Positions 26,138-40,600 are shown, counted from the first letter of the stretch. The stretch is DNA of 64,000 nt from Burhinus oedicnemus (GCA_008921705.1 VFFE01007767.1:2027566-2091565), one strand, 5' to 3'. The notes: generated from the letters alone by a model not told the origin. Translations and numbers: made by a program.

Positions 26138-27199
26138 GTAAGTAAACATGGAATCACAGCTGTTGGGTTTGTTGTTTTTTTTTTTTGTAGTGCACTTACA
26201 GAATAAAAAGGAGTAGAGTTGATAAGTATCTGACAGATAGTGGCCTGACACATAAAGGCATGTTCAGTGCTATCTGAGTAATATGGGAGGTTTGGTCTGA
26301 CACTGCCTTCAGCTGTAGGTGCAATATCTGTTGCACAAGCCATTGATAAATACTGTACCTTGTTCAAATATTGATATAATACATGCAGGTTCACATATTT
26401 AATATTTTATTGAATTTTAACTGAGACATAAATATTTAAAATACAAAAGGCAAAATAAACATCTACAGAAAAACTCTTTTTTTCTTTGCTGGGAGAGCAA
26501 AGCCTGATCCTTGTGAGCCTGAAGTTACAAATACGAATGTCACTGATGTCCTCACAACAGTGCCAATTATTCGTCATCTAACACTGCTAAAGATCTGTGG
26601 CACTGGTGACCGCTGCTGTAGCAGCCCCACCACCTTCCTATTTTATGTCAGGATGCAGCAACTGATGCAGTCACTTCCCTTCACAAATTCAGAGTTTGGT
26701 CAATAAATGATCTAACATCTGGGTGGATCTTTCTATCCTTTATTTTGTGGGAGTGCAGCTGCCTAATTAACCATGTTCTTTCAGTTCTGATGTCTGTGCT
26801 CTTTGAGCAGAAGAACCAGGTTCTTAGAGTACATAGAAAGTCCCAAATCATGTAGCAACAAAGCTCTCAGGCACATCTCAGACATGTTATATTCTATAAA
26901 ACTATGCAAGGAAATATGGTAGGCCTTTGTGCCATCCTTTTCATAAGAAGTTATGTGATAAAAAGAATGGATAGAGGAGCATAAGAAGATGAAGGAGAAA
27001 GCAGAAAAGGTGTTTTCTCTGTGCCAGTCTATCCCTAGTGCAGGGAGATGATGTGAAAGTAAGAGAAGTGTACTGTCTGCTGCTGCCTTGTTTCTTCTGG
27101 AGATCTGTGGCTCAGGTGCTTCTCCATATCATGTTGTAGTTAAAAGAGCAAGTTGCAGCTTTTCTAGCCTTGCCACTTCTAATGCCCCCATTCCTCTTC

Positions 27200-29734
27200 T
27201 TAGTCTTTGAAGAGCACTGCACTTGATTTTCTGTCCTCTGTCATGCTGTCCTCGGGCTGTCTATCCAGTGTCTTGTTGTTAGCCAGCCTCTTGGATTTCA
27301 GTTTCTGCTTTTTTATCTTCCTTGCTTTGCAGACTCCCACAACCCTGTTTCACCACTGTAACGTCTATGTTAAGACCCATCTGATTTTTTGCATCATCAT
27401 TCATCATGTGCTCAAGTTTCTTATACATCAAACAGTCTATTCACAAGATTGGATCAACTGATTAAATCAAGATACGGGTTACTGCGTCTCTGTTGCCAAG
27501 CGCATTATTGCCAGCCATCATCTGGCCATCGGCTCCTTCTCTCTCATTTTATCCCTCCATCTTCCCTTGAGTTTCAGACTAACAGTTTATGACTTCATCT
27601 CCTCCCTGCCCCCGAGAATGTGGTTGTTGATTATCTTAATACCACTCCACCTTTTTTTCCCTTGCTCCCATTGCAGGCGTCGCTCTGCCAGCCTCAGGCC
27701 TGGCTCCATCCCAGCATCTGCTTCCTCTGTTCCTATGCCTGCATTGTAGAGCATTTCTAGAGGAAATCCCACGACCCAGCTGACTTCCTCCATAACAAAA
27801 TTCCCTCCTTCAGTTCTGCAACCCTTCTAAGCAATTCCAGCTTAATGTAGTCCAAAGCATGCACTACCAGCTGCATTTTCACTGTTGTTGAATAATTTCC
27901 ACAATTTCTCCATTTCTGTTCCTTACTCATCACAAGATCTTGCCAGTGTCTCCCCTCAGAGAACAGATGAAATGAAGTATGATTTTTCCCTCCTTTACTT
28001 GCCATGTCTTCCTTCAATACCCTTCTTTCATCCTTGTCTTAAATACAGGTGTTTCAGTCAACTCTTTAAGCTCTCCACCTCCCTTGGAGGCTGTTTCATG
28101 TTCTTCTGTGCGTTGCATCCCTTGCTTTGTCTTTTATTAACTTATTACTCTATTAAAGTGACTGCTCTTACATTGCTAACATGTTTCTGTGCCTCCCAAC
28201 AAAACTGTCCTGAACAGAACATACATTTCCACCTCCCACCCCATCACCTTTCTCTCTTGCACTGAGCAGTTATTATAACCATTGGTCGGAGTTTTTATCT
28301 TCTAATTCTATCCTAGACCCATTTCCAACCTGTCTGGGGGTTTTGTTCTTCTAATTTCAACTTGTCTTTTGTTCCCTACTGTTCCATTGCAATTGTCAAA
28401 GTCAACAAATGGCCATCTTTTGTGAGCACCCTTTTTGTCTCAGATCTCTCATGTACTTTTAATGTTTTCTTCTTGAAACTTTGATCTCCCTTTGTTTCAA
28501 TGGCTCTTCTTTCCTGATTTCTTCCTATCTCTCTCCTCTCAGGTATCATTTGAGAGGTCCTCTTCTCAAACACTGATTTTCTGTTGTGTTTTTTCAAGGC
28601 TTTGTCCTTCCTTTTCCTTGTCTGTGCCTGTCTCCATCATCTTATCCCTGTGGATTAGTTGAATTATCATACCTACCTGGCTGACTCTCCCATTTATTTT
28701 TCCGTCTGTCCTTTAGGAATGGATTCAGCTGACCAAATGGAGATTTTTATATCCACATTTTGATCTGGTTGTGACTAATTCTATAAAATTGTCTGATAAA
28801 TTATACATGCCAGAGAACCTTGCTGTTGATGTCTTTGATGTCTTCCCTGTGAACGTCTGTAGTTGGATGACATGAATCCTACCTCTTCCATCCAAGCTAA
28901 AATCTTGATCTTCTCTTTGATATAGTCTCATGGACGGCTAGTGTCAGCCTAGCTTAGGTTCTTCATTAGGCCATCACACTCCTTTCCCTTTTCTTTTCTT
29001 TTCTTTTTTTTTTTTAAATCACTAGGGACAAAGCACTATCTTCCTACTTAAGCTCATAACCTGGTCCTTTTCTTAAAGTGATTCAGGGCTCTGCATCCAG
29101 TGTAGATTTCAGACTTTTTCTGCATAACATCCCTATGATGCAGCCTTTCCTTTCCCACCACGTAGTGAAAAAACACACAGCTAATTCATTAGCTTTTTAA
29201 TAGCAACTCCTATAATGTTCTTTCCTTGGCAGTTGACACAGGTAATCTTGTTCGCTCTTACCCATTCAAATGAAGCAACAGAGATAATTCTGTTATTTTG
29301 ACAAGCAGACTGTTTCACATGCATTTTTTTCATTTGTCCTCTGGCTGCATCTTTTCCATCTCATTAAATATAAACTACTTGTCTTCATTATGAGGGCTCC
29401 TCCAAGCCCACTTCAATACTACTTTTCATTTCTTGTTCCGTACCAAGTGCCATCTGCTTCCACTTGCTGAATAATGCCAACTTTCATTCTACATGTCTTT
29501 AATTTTCAAACAAGTGCCTTCACGCAGGCACTTCAAACAAGTGTCCTCCACAGACATCCACAAAGCCACTGTGTTGGTCTCCTTCCAGTCCCACCTTCCC
29601 GCTCTCTCTGTTGCGCTGCCTACTCAGAGCATGCCCGTGGTCCCAGGTTCTGTTTATTGCTCCTCTGGCTGGAGAGACTATGGTGTTCTCATTTCTTTTT
29701 GTTCCCTTATCTTTCTGCAGCTATCCTGTTGTCT
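27200..29734 (+). mobile_element. Possible ancient L2-like LINE body, pyrimidine-rich
   Basis: About 2.5 kb in which the + strand is dominated by C and T, unlike the flanks. Short stretches such as 'tttcaaggctttgtccttcc' at about 28.6 kb, and the sequence around 28720-28780, loosely recall the RT region of L2-type elements in turtles, crocodiles and platypus. The clearer L2-like tail at 29735-29890 lies at the expected 3' side. No open frame survives; the longest are about 90-130 codons with no domain. Without alignment the body call is weak, and biased composition alone is an alternative. Confidence 0.35.
28985..29015. repeat. (TTTTC)n / poly(T) simple repeat
   Basis: Several TTTTC units running into a T run inside the pyrimidine-rich segment. 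Ordinary low-complexity sequence. Confidence 0.9.
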
Positions 29735-29890
29735 GTTGTGTCTTGTCTTCACCTTGTAAGCTGGTGAAGAGGTTGTATTCCCGGGATGTTTATACAGCAC
29801 ACACAGATCAATGAGGCCTTTGAACATGCCAAGGGCATCTGGGAGCTACAGTAATGCAAATAATAGTAATAGTAAAAGTACAATAATATA
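29735..29890 (+). mobile_element. L2-like LINE 3' tail
   Basis: The segment reads 'accttgtaagctggtgaaga', then 'atgtttatacagcacacaca', then 'gctacagtaatgcaaataat', then an AATAGT-rich tail. This order (a GTAAGCTC-like block, a TACAGCGCC-like block, a GCTACnGTAATACAAATAAT-like block) matches the 3' end of a LINE common in turtles and crocodiles and related to mammalian L2. The copy is diverged and has no coding capacity. Confidence 0.5.
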
Positions 29891-31540
29891 TACCTGTTAT
29901 CAGTAATGTTTATCTTGGAATAGCAACATGAGGTGAAATAGAATTAACTTCAGAGATCAAATGCCTAGTATTTTGGTGCTTTGCCTGCAGCAGTGTTTTA
30001 CTTTAAAGTGTCATGTTTCTACAAGAAATATTTACGGAGAATGCTTTTAAAACAAACTCCAGTTAGTTGAGGTACCATCTCATAGCCATCAGACAGAAAA
30101 GACAGCAGATAAAATTTATTTAAATGAATAATATACTGTTTCTTGAACTGAAGATGAGAGAGCTTGCTTTGTATCGAAAAGAACATATTTCCAAGTCAGA
30201 GGCAGAAAATGGTAACTGAGACTCCCAGTGCAAGTCTCAAAGCGAAAGGGTCACGTTTGCAAGATGGAAAACAGTTTATGTTACCATAAATAATTGAAGA
30301 ACTTGAACTTGCCGCAAGGTAGCTATTTTCCTATGCAGTCTACAAGTAAACACTCATAAATACTAAACTTCTCATCAGCCCTACAGTTCTTAAACAGAAG
30401 GCACTGATCTGTCTCTTAAGATGTGAGATTTCTTTAATAACTACTTGACATCTACAACAGCGGCACAAGTTCTGACTAGCTACCCATTCAAAGCAATCAC
30501 TGATTGTAATATGACATTGTAAGAAAGAAATTGGACCTGCCCAAGAATCCTTTCCTTCATTTTTAAATGATAATCCCAGTGATTAAGATCAGTTCACTAG
30601 ACTTGTAGCTGCACCTGGAGGAAAGGAATTCAGTCACATGTGTAAGTAAATTCTCTAGAGATCACTGCTGGGAAATGAAAGGAATCACAGCTTTGACAGG
30701 ATGTAAGTGAGCATAGACTGGAGGCTTTGCTACTGATTAAATGTGAACAAGAAATCAGCAGAACTCAGTGCAAGTGTCTAAGCCATAAAATTATTGGAAG
30801 GTAGGTTTTGAAACAAAATAGAAAACTACTGTCATCTAATTCTTTCCTAAATGTAGTAGTTGAAAAATGAACTAATCAATGTCAAAGTGTTGGGTCATAA
30901 TTAAACAAAAATATTCTCTTGGGGCTTTCCATCTAAACCGTTTTTGTGGTAGCTTTCATCAAAAGTTTTGCTTGTTTATTTGTTTTTGTAATTCCTATTT
31001 TTTACCTTAAAAACCTATCTTTATTATAGGTAAAGTTTAGCAGAAGGATTTATCTGCTACTGAATTTTTAGCTTTTTTCAGGTTTGTGAGCAAGCTGATA
31101 ATTAGAATTGCCTCAAGAATAATTGCAGTTAGAAAGACTGCTTTTCTTTTGATATTCTTGCTTCTTAGAATAACAAAAATTCACGTGGGCTGAGTACACA
31201 ATAAAACATGTAAATATTAACTAAATCCTTTTGAGTGCCGTGTAAATGTTGAAGCTCTATTGTCTTCAAAGTGTTTTCACTCTATGGCAGGATCTTAAAA
31301 GAAACTAACACTATCTAATTTTTATGGGTGTGGAGTTGTAGCAAAAGAATGATACTTCCCATGGGAAAGAGAATCAAAGCAGGCTTTTGTTTGTTTGTGT
31401 GTGTCTAAGTTATAGCATTTAGGTTTTTCTTATAGGTCAGCTGCAGACCTACTACGTTTGTCTGTTACCTGAAACTTTTGGGCAACAAAGTAAATAAAAC
31501 TACTTTCATCTGTTATCATTGCTTGTTCTTTTGATTCCAG

Positions 31541-31634
31541 GAATATTCAAGACCGATCTTTCCTTAAAGTTTACAACAAAGATCCTGCACACGCATTTAA
31601 TCACGCTTCCAGAGCTGTAAATGGAGATATAAGG
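31541..31634 (+). CDS. KIAA1217: KIAA1217 short exon: end of N-terminal module
   Basis: A 94-nt exon after TTTGATTCCAG. Its first base completes the Arg codon from 26137, followed by 31 codons ending VNGDIR and then donor GTAAGT at 31635, leaving phase 0. The peptide NIQDRSFLKVYNKD then PAHAFNH is the conserved continuation of the module in the previous exon; SRAVNGDIR is a linker into the Pro/Ser-rich region. The exon is too short to stand out by open frame length; it is identified by its splice borders and by family match. Length and phases are compatible with the flanking exons, so it can be included without frame change; skipping it would shift the frame because 94 is not divisible by three. 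Confidence 0.95.
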
Positions 31635-34600
31635 GTAAGTACTAGTGCTGCATTTATGCTTCTCTTTCCTCCAGCTTATAAGTTAAATGTTTAAATTCTT
31701 AACTGTAACATGTACACAATTCATAAAATCGAGGGTATATGTACAACACGTATACAGAAGAGGGAATTGATAATGCTTCCCGTAATGTTTCTTAACTGCT
31801 TTGCTTTTTCCAATTACTTGCCCTGAGCATTAACTGGTCTTTTTGTTCTTGTTTACTAGTGTTAAAGCATGTGAATCAAAACATAGCCTTTAATTATTTA
31901 TTTTGGGACACAGACAGTGCTCGGAGTTTATACAACTTCTTATTTCGTGTTTCCAAACCCTTTACAGCGAAGTATGGCACAGTGTTAGTTCACTCCAGCA
32001 AGGCTTCAGCGTGGACTGGTTTGCAGTGGCTGAGCAGATGTACCTAGCTTGAAGTCTGTTGAAACACTTTGTAAATGACCATTTCAAATAGGAAATTCTG
32101 ATAAATACCTGTTGTGGTGTAAATGGTCTTGTTCTAAAATTTTCTACATGTACTGAACATGGACTAATGTATTTGAATTTTCAAGTGAACATTTTGTATT
32201 GGTAAACTATAGAGAAGGCATTTGAAACATATTTGATTTCTCTCTGTCACTGTCTCTATCTTTTGCTGGACTGTTATCTCCCACCTTGATGCCGAGAGGG
32301 CAGGAGATGCAGCTGTGCGGCAACTCTTCCACCATGTTACCCACAGCTAATGTTACAGCAGGGGATGGTGGTGGTGAGATTACACAACCTCATCTCCTCC
32401 CCACCCATCCTAGGTCTGTCCCCAGGAAACGGTACAACCAAATGAGCTCAATGCGGCCAGAAGGGAATACCACTACTGTCCTACCTGCTTTGTGCCTTTT
32501 ATGTGTGCTCCAAAGCAGATTCAACTGTGCGGAAAATTTCCTGTGAAGTGATTTGCTTAATTGTACATTTGCTTCTTAGTTTCATTATCAATTCTGAGCA
32601 TGTCTCACTGCTTTATTATTAATATTTCATGTAAGCACTTCTGCTGTTTCAACAGTTTAGGGCCTCATTATTTTAGAAAGATTGCAATAGTTTATTTACA
32701 GGCACTATTCGCAACCGCCTTTCATTTATGTACTTCAATTATAAAATGGTCCTTTTGATAGGTCAGAAATCTAATTACTTGATTATTCACACTGCTGCAC
32801 ACACGACATGAGAGAGCAAATAGCTATGCTTCAAAGGGCTGATGTGACAGTTTTTAGTGTCTTCTTTAAGGTCCTGAAATTCTTCAATTCTAGTTATATT
32901 CCCATAGCAGTAACTGGGTGTATCTGATACATCTCATTCATATTTGAAGGCACAACATACTATCATTGTGCATTATGACGTTGACTCATGTAACAATTTC
33001 ACTGTGGCTTTATAAAGTTATGCTATACTGTTCTTGTTCCATGTGCAGTGGATGCTGAATGTATCTACTGTGGCTTTATTTGTGTGCCCTAGACCTGTTT
33101 TCAGAGATGGTAAACTACTGTGTTAGCTACGTAGATTCAAAAGCAAAGATTACTTCTTCCTCTACCTCTTCCAGGCATTTACTGCCTAACAGAGTTGTTT
33201 TGAACACAGGTGCTGCTTCTTTGCAAAAACTGTAATAATTTGTATTTCTTATTTTAAAATACTGTGTGGTACAACAGATATGCACACTTGGCACCTCCTG
33301 ATTATGGCTGACTTATCTGTCTTTGGCCATAACTCAAAAATAATGGTGACGCAGTGATGGTCTTTGCAGAAGTGATGGTTTCGTGGTAGAATATGGTATT
33401 TTGCTCTGCTGAAATGCCAAAGATGCCATTTCAAAATTCTGCGCATCCAAGAAAACAGCTATTTTCTCATTTGGCTTTTCCTTTGCATTGGCAAATTTCT
33501 TGTCTTTCTGGTCTGAGAGGTGAAGACAGACCAAGGATGTTCACAGGGATTTTGTGGAGAAACATGCAAAAAATCTTCCCTTTGATCTATGTGAACTTCT
33601 GCACTTCAAAGTTACGAGCATGGAAACAAGTGATTTCTTGCGTCTAAGGATGTGTGTCCTCTAGTTGGGTTCTTCCTTGTGCAGCAACACTCAGATCCTA
33701 ACTGAGGCTTTTCCCAAAGTAGAGGGCTGTAATAACGCTCTCTCCGATGGTCATCCTCCGGAGTCTAAAAAGCTGGAGCACACACTGCAGCTTTTCCTCT
33801 ATTTGACAGAAGTACTGTAGGATCATCTTGCAAATCTCTAATTTGGCAAAATTTGTAGGGACATAGTAGTCTAATGGTTTCTACCCTTTGGTTAAATCTG
33901 ATTGAAATTTGCCTGCAGACTCACAGGGTATTAGGTCAGGGGAGACAACCACCAATAAGCAGATGGATTATCTATCCCTCTTTCCTTAGCCAACCAGATT
34001 AAAGTGGGTGGAAATGTGGGGGGACTAAGTGAGAAACACGTACATTTTATGTACTGGTATTGCATGGTACCTGAAAGATTGTGGAAAAACCTTTGCTTCT
34101 CATCCCTCCTTTTGTGTCTGTGCATCTTTGCATTCGGTAAATTGATGTTCTTCAATTTCATGTGATACATGAGAGCTAAATTCACTACAGTCAGAAGTAG
34201 GGAGCAACTCTTGTAAACACTGTGCTCTGCATCATGGTTAACTGTTTCAAAAAAACCTACATAACAGCAGCTTATTGTCAGACTGGTTGAAAGAACAGTA
34301 TTTAAAATATCATGAATTAGTCGTCGTAAGTACATTTTTCCATGGTGATACTGTGAATGTGGTTGTATCTCCTGCCATATGTGAGTTAAAGCTTTGTTTT
34401 TCTGAGGTTTGGGAAAGTTTTGCCTTTACAGATTTTTCTACTGTTTGCCTTCTTGTCCCTTTGGAACCTTTATCCCTGGGTTTGATGATGTTCAGGCTTC
34501 TATTCGTGTGATTTATAATCATTTCCATGTAACAGACCCAAAATAATCTCAGAAAATAATGTTAGCTGCCAGCTTGGACACCTGTTTTAACTACCAAACA

Positions 34601-37600
34601 GATGTGAGACCTGTATAAGAATTGGCAGTAACACTTGAAGTATTAAGTATTATCCATATGGACAAGAAGACTTAGAATGTGCGAGAGGAATATGGGATCT
34701 GTGAGTTTCAGATCTCCTATCAAAACCACTCAGCTTTCATGTCCATTAATTCTAATTTTCCCGGTCTTCTTTCTGTTTCATGCATTTTTCTGAATGGGTT
34801 GTGTTTGAGAAAAGTGATTTTGGTCGGCGCCTAAGCAAGCTCTAAAGGACAATTTCTCTTGAAATCCTTCAGAGTGCCTTACTTACTTACCAGTACTGTG
34901 CCGTGGCCATTTACATCTTGAAGAGCATGGTTTGTTTGACAGGTCTGCCATGTTGAATGCTGTTCAAGCAAGAGGTAACCACGTAGTGCCATCTCACTGA
35001 ATATTTGTGTTTGTGCTCTTCCTTTTCTTATTATTCCTTTCCCAAAATGTCCACTGAACATCTGTAGCAGCTGTTTTCTTTGGAAAAATGTATCTTCACA
35101 TTGCTGCATTTCGTTCATTTATTCCTTCGCCTGAGCTTGTAATGTTTATCAGTGCTTTCTAGTTCTCTGTGCAACAATACTTTCTTTTGACAAAATACTA
35201 TCTCGTGCCCAAATGTTTAGATGATCTTTTTATTGTCTCTATCGTTGTTTTGAATTCCAGTTCAAATGCATGTACACAGCCATGCTGGTCTGCGCCATTA
35301 GAATTCACGTTTGTGATTTGCATAGATTTGAAGAGGAAAAGACTTTCTCAGACTTACTAGGTGTAGGGTCCAGGTTGCTTCTCTTCTCACATTCAGTGGT
35401 GGTGCATAGTTTCAACATCAGCAGATGACACTGAAGAACTGACGGCAGATTTTTGTATGTTGCTGAACGAATTGAATTTCTTTGCAAGTGTCACAGCTCC
35501 TTTTATCCTGGGTTGTTGCTCTGAGCCCCTGGTGACTCCAAGTGGAAGTGATTCCCCCACTCAATGTGCACAGCCTATTTTCTGTCCTCATTCCTTATGC
35601 CCTCCTTTTACGGAGTGTCTAGAAGGGGAAGAATCCTAAATTGTAATCTTCCCCTTCTGTCATTGCAACTTGTCTGTGTTTCTGGTGACACAGTTGGATA
35701 CTAATAATGTTGGTTTATGCAGCGGTTTGTTTTAGGCTTCATCTGTCTGCCAGTTTTGAGAATCAGAAGGGAATTTTTACTTCGTAACAAACCAGTGGCT
35801 ATTTTGCTTGGCAATCTTTCTCTTCCCAACCACCTGCCCTGAAGTCTGTGGGTTACTCTTTGATTTAAAATGTCCTAGACCCACCATATTTTTGCTTAAT
35901 TCCCTGAATTGCATAAGACCTTAGCAGGTCAGCGCTTTATCCCAGACCTCTGCTGGGTAGGTGAGGCCAGAATATCCAAAGAATGCTTGTTGTGGCTGCT
36001 GTTGTATCGAGGTATGCTTTGAGGTGTTTTGGATTTTTTTTTAGAGACTGTTTCTCCAAGAAAGAACCATTAGGGCAAGTTGAGTCAGAGCTGAATTGGG
36101 GGAGCAGGGAGTACCTGGAAACTCCGCATTTTCTGGGAGTTAGAATGGCAAAAAGGTGATGATGTTCCTGGCAGCGATGGGGGATTGGGCTGCCAAGGTG
36201 AGAGGGGATGACTTAAAGTGAGTTGTACAGTAAAACGAGACAGACATTTGGTAAGTTGGGTAAACTGTTGTGCTGAATAGCTTTTATTAATGAAATTGCA
36301 CAACAGCAGCTTTTCATTTTTCCCCTGAAAGTGCCTGGCTAGCAGGTTGCTAACGTTTGACTCTCTAGGTTTAGAAACAATATGTGAACTTAAAAAACCC
36401 CTACAAGTACCCTCAAACAACTCCCCAAGAATTTAAAGCATCCAAGGAGCCTGAAATTCAGTGCTGGTTTGCAGGAAAGATAGAGAGATAATAAAAGCAG
36501 GATCATCCTTCTGTGTTCTTAAGGTACCTGTAAACATACATCCAGCTTCTTTGAGATGTTTAACTTCTTTTCATTGGATTGTTTGTGATCTTAACATCAA
36601 TAAGCATAAAAGCTGCAAATGCTGCCAAAATTACATTTGTTCGTTGCACATTATGGCAAAAAAAACCCCCCAGAACCTCCTTGAACCACGTAAAGGCATT
36701 TAGAACAAAAGTATTTATTGGAAAAGTATTCAAGCAATAAATCGGATGAATGCATTTTAGCGCTAGGATGCCTACAGGACAGCATTTATATAAGTTGCCA
36801 TGTGTTTGCCTTACTGATCCTATTACTATAAAACTTTGTTTTCTTTTGGGAAGAAAAAGAAAAAAGAAAAAGCAAACGCTAATACCTCTATTATCTGATA
36901 GAGACCTTCCAAATGATACAAATCTCATCTTTCCTGCTGTTTTGCCGTCTGCTTTTTCTAATGCTCTTTTTGTCATTGAGAGGTTATGACAACATGAGCC
37001 ATATTGTATTTATAAACATCACGTGTTTCCTTGATATGACTTGCAGTGTCTGCCAAACAGAACACATGGAAGAAACATTTCTCATTAGCTCAGCATTGGT
37101 TTTGGTTATAGTGATTTCCGGGACAGGAAAAATGCCTTCCTTACTCAGATTTAACTTTCATACAGTAGAAGGAAAGCCTCTGAGTGTCCATGAAATCGCT
37201 TGAACAGAAACGCTGCAGCTCTTTTAGCCCACATACTTTGTCTGAGGAAAAGAGAAAAGCAGTTTATTTTAAAGAGAAGATGTAATGGCATGTATTGCTG
37301 AAACATTTCTGAATTAAAATACCTGCCAAAGTCATCTAGAAACAGAACTCACCAAGAGATGTAAGGTAAGGTGATGCTTATAAATAATGAAAGATATCTA
37401 ATTCCTTTTCTTTTTTTTTTTCCAAACTTAAAGATATTTTCAGATTAACTGGGAATTTAAATCAGAACAATGAAAACTGTTTCTTCTTCCTTGAGCCATA
37501 TGAGAAAATACATGTTTAATTGCTCTCTAAATCACCAAACTCTACTCTCAGATTTTATGTCGAGTTTCAAAACTACCTATTCAACATAAACAGTTATTTT

Positions 37601-40600
37601 CCAACTTGCCATTACAAATCTTGCTGACATGTGAACAAAATATACAAAAGAAGTCTCTGATGTTCTGGATTTTTTTTTTACTGATACAGATTTTACTACT
37701 TTTGCTTTAAATGGGTTGTCAGTAGTTGCCAATTATTTATGCAACTACAGAGCTGCAGACACTGAGAAGTAGCTGCATCAAATCAGACTGTGATGAAAGA
37801 CTGTAAATGTACCTGTTCTCTTTCATTCATATGTCCTTTGATATACAACACCAACTGCTGTATAAAGGCTAAGTTAGCGGGAAAGTGGATAGAATTTTAA
37901 CGAAAAAATATTTTTTTAATTTTAGCTATACATAAAACAATATATAAATCTCAAATGTTGTCTGGCAAAAAGTAGGTCTGTTTAAAGATACAGATCCTGC
38001 ATTACAGTTGGATGGATACTGCATTGTGGCTTTTTTAATATGATGGCTTTGTGCTTTGGTGTATATATTTATTTCACAAGCATCATGTGTAAAGAATATA
38101 ACCATGTAGATGCTACTACTATACCAACATTTTAAAAGATATTTTTTTTTAAATTTTCAAATAATGAGGATGGATTTAAAGTTTATATCAAGGTGGCCGT
38201 TGAAAGAAAGTGTCATGTTCCTGATACTAAACCGTTCAAGAAACATGAGCTTGCCGCACCCATGCAGTAATCTTCCACTTAGTCCAAGAGGAGTGTCATA
38301 TGGTAGATATCACAAACCAGTTACCTGGAAACTCCCAGAGAGTTTTGTCTGTGGAAACAGATCAACTTGCAACCACAATACAGTTGTTCTAGTGGAATTT
38401 TTATGGGGAAGAGTTCTTTATTTCCCACTAACAGGCCTGTATTCAAGCTAGCCTGCCTTTCATGTTGAGGTTTGCTTAGAGCTCGCCCTGGAGCTGATGA
38501 AGTTACTTAATGACAACATATGATTCGTCTTGTATGAAGGTCTCTTCAGCCCTCCATTAAAATTAGAAGTCTTAGCTCTCACAGAAGTCTGAGGTTCTCA
38601 GGCAAAGCTTTCGTGGCCTTCAGTGGGAGGTTGCCCTGAATAAAAATATAAGGATTGGATTTGAGTCCATTTTTATTGTCTACTAGTTTCTGGTTTTATT
38701 CTTATTCCACCTCTTTTTACATAATGTTTCCTTGTTTCAATTCTTGAGATGTTGGCATTGGGGTTTTTTTTTCACTGCCCTTGCCAGTAGTGGAACAATT
38801 TGCACTAATTTGTCTGTTTACTTGAAATTCCTAAGTAGCTGGCAGAGTCATATGTTGCCAGAGCTCCCTAAACACACCGACAGATGATAAAAATGCTCAT
38901 AGGTGTGACCTCCCTTAGGAGGGGAGGTCCTCCTCTACCTCTTTAGTAAACCAGGTAGCTTATCTGAATTGCTGGAGTCCTCTAAGCCGAAGTCCAGTCA
39001 AGCTTTATGACTTCCAGTTAGCTTTCCGAATGAGCTGTTGCTCATACAGGCTCATACAGGGGTTAAATATCACTTTGTGGAGGTGGATGTTTTGGTACCA
39101 TGGTTCCTAGAACTCAAGTAAAGTTAGAGGCAATGTTTTTTCTTCTTCAAACCTGCCATTCACTTGTCATTCAGGACCTTAGCTTTCCAAAATGTGGCAC
39201 TTCATGGCAATGACCGAAATTCTCTGCTTTCCACTGAGTCTTGACTTCAGTATATTACTAGTTACCTGCCTCTAGATAAGTGTAATGAATATGAAAGAGA
39301 ATTAATTCTGTCCCTATTTTCCTTTTAACAAAGAGGAGTTAACCAGTACCTGGTGTCTAGGAGAACACAGCTACATATCTGAGGACCTTGATTCTTCTCC
39401 ATGTTGGATTGTACTTTTTCTAATAAGGGCTCTGGAAAACTAATCAGACCTCTAAAAATATGAGCAGTAAAAATATCTTTTCTTGGATATATGTTAAGAT
39501 CTGGGGTTAAAAAAAGCCTCAGCTGGCAAAAGCAAGACAGTTGCAAATATCAGCAGGCAACAGGACTCCACGAGAAATGATGTCACACTGAAATTATTTT
39601 TTGTGTGAATATATGCCTTTCTTACATCATTGCAAATTAGAACTCCGTGTGACTAAGTGAAAAGACCAAAAGGGTGTGTTGGGTAAAGCACTTGTCCCTC
39701 AGTCACTTAATATTTACTATAGATAGCTTAACCTTAGGATAAACTAGGTTGTTTACTTCAGCCATGCTGACCAATTTGTATATTTTTTTGGATAGAAGGA
39801 AGTAAAATGAAAAGAAAATGTAGGGCTCAAACAGTATAGGAAGAATTTTGTGATCTGAGACGACTGTTAATTGAGGCACTGATAGCACCTCTAACATTGC
39901 AAAAGATGTACTTACAACTGCAAATACTGCTGGGCCTTATGACTATGAGATGCAGTGCAGCTTGGACACTTACATTGCAAAATCCAGTTGTATATAAGGC
40001 TTCCATGACCATTTCTCCTGCCGATAGTGCTGACTCCAAAACTCAGCACAGCAACTTATTTCTTCTGATTTGCTATGTCCTTATATTGGAAGAAACAGCT
40101 GGCTACAGGTGTAAACATGCTGCTTAGGTCTTTTAACTATATCAGCTCTGTTTTATAACATTTTTATATTATTTACATCCTAACCTATTCCATATATCTG
40201 TAATAGAAACTGTATTTTGACTCAGTTGTTTGGTAATGCCAGATGAGACCAAGGGTTATGCTTTCCTTTATGTTCATTTAACCATATCAACTTGTTCGGT
40301 TTTATTTGGCTTCAGTGCAGTGAGAAGAGATACAAATATGGAACAAAAATAAGAGCTGAGTCGTTAGTACAGCGAGTCAGAAAGCCATGCATTTATTTTG
40401 ATTTATGAGTGCAGTTACTAACATTATTTCTTTTTTTAAAGAGCAGAAATATGATATACAGCATATTTAAACTGAATAAAAATGCTGATCTCTACCAGAA
40501 CTGTACATGTTTGAAACTATTCCTTTTTTGGAAAAAAAAAAAGGGATGACCCCATCCGTTCAGTGGTGCCCTGAGGAAGTGCTGAAATTGAGACTGGTCT

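Larger units (their letters stand above)
26138..31540 (+). other. KIAA1217 intron, 5.4 kb
   Basis: Begins GTAAGT and ends TTTGATTCCAG, a phase-2 intron. The middle (about 27.2-29.9 kb) is strongly pyrimidine-rich on the + strand and probably an old LINE (listed separately). 26.14-27.2 kb and 29.9-31.54 kb are AT-rich with no gene or recognisable repeat. Confidence 0.85.

Noticed and set aside
33931..34335. Open frame of 134 codons on the - strand
   Set aside because: No recognisable motif, no splice or promoter context; expected by chance in 24 kb of intron.
36560..36976. Open frame of 138 codons on the - strand
   Set aside because: No domain or family resemblance; contains runs of Phe from a T-rich stretch. 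Chance frame in AT-rich intron.
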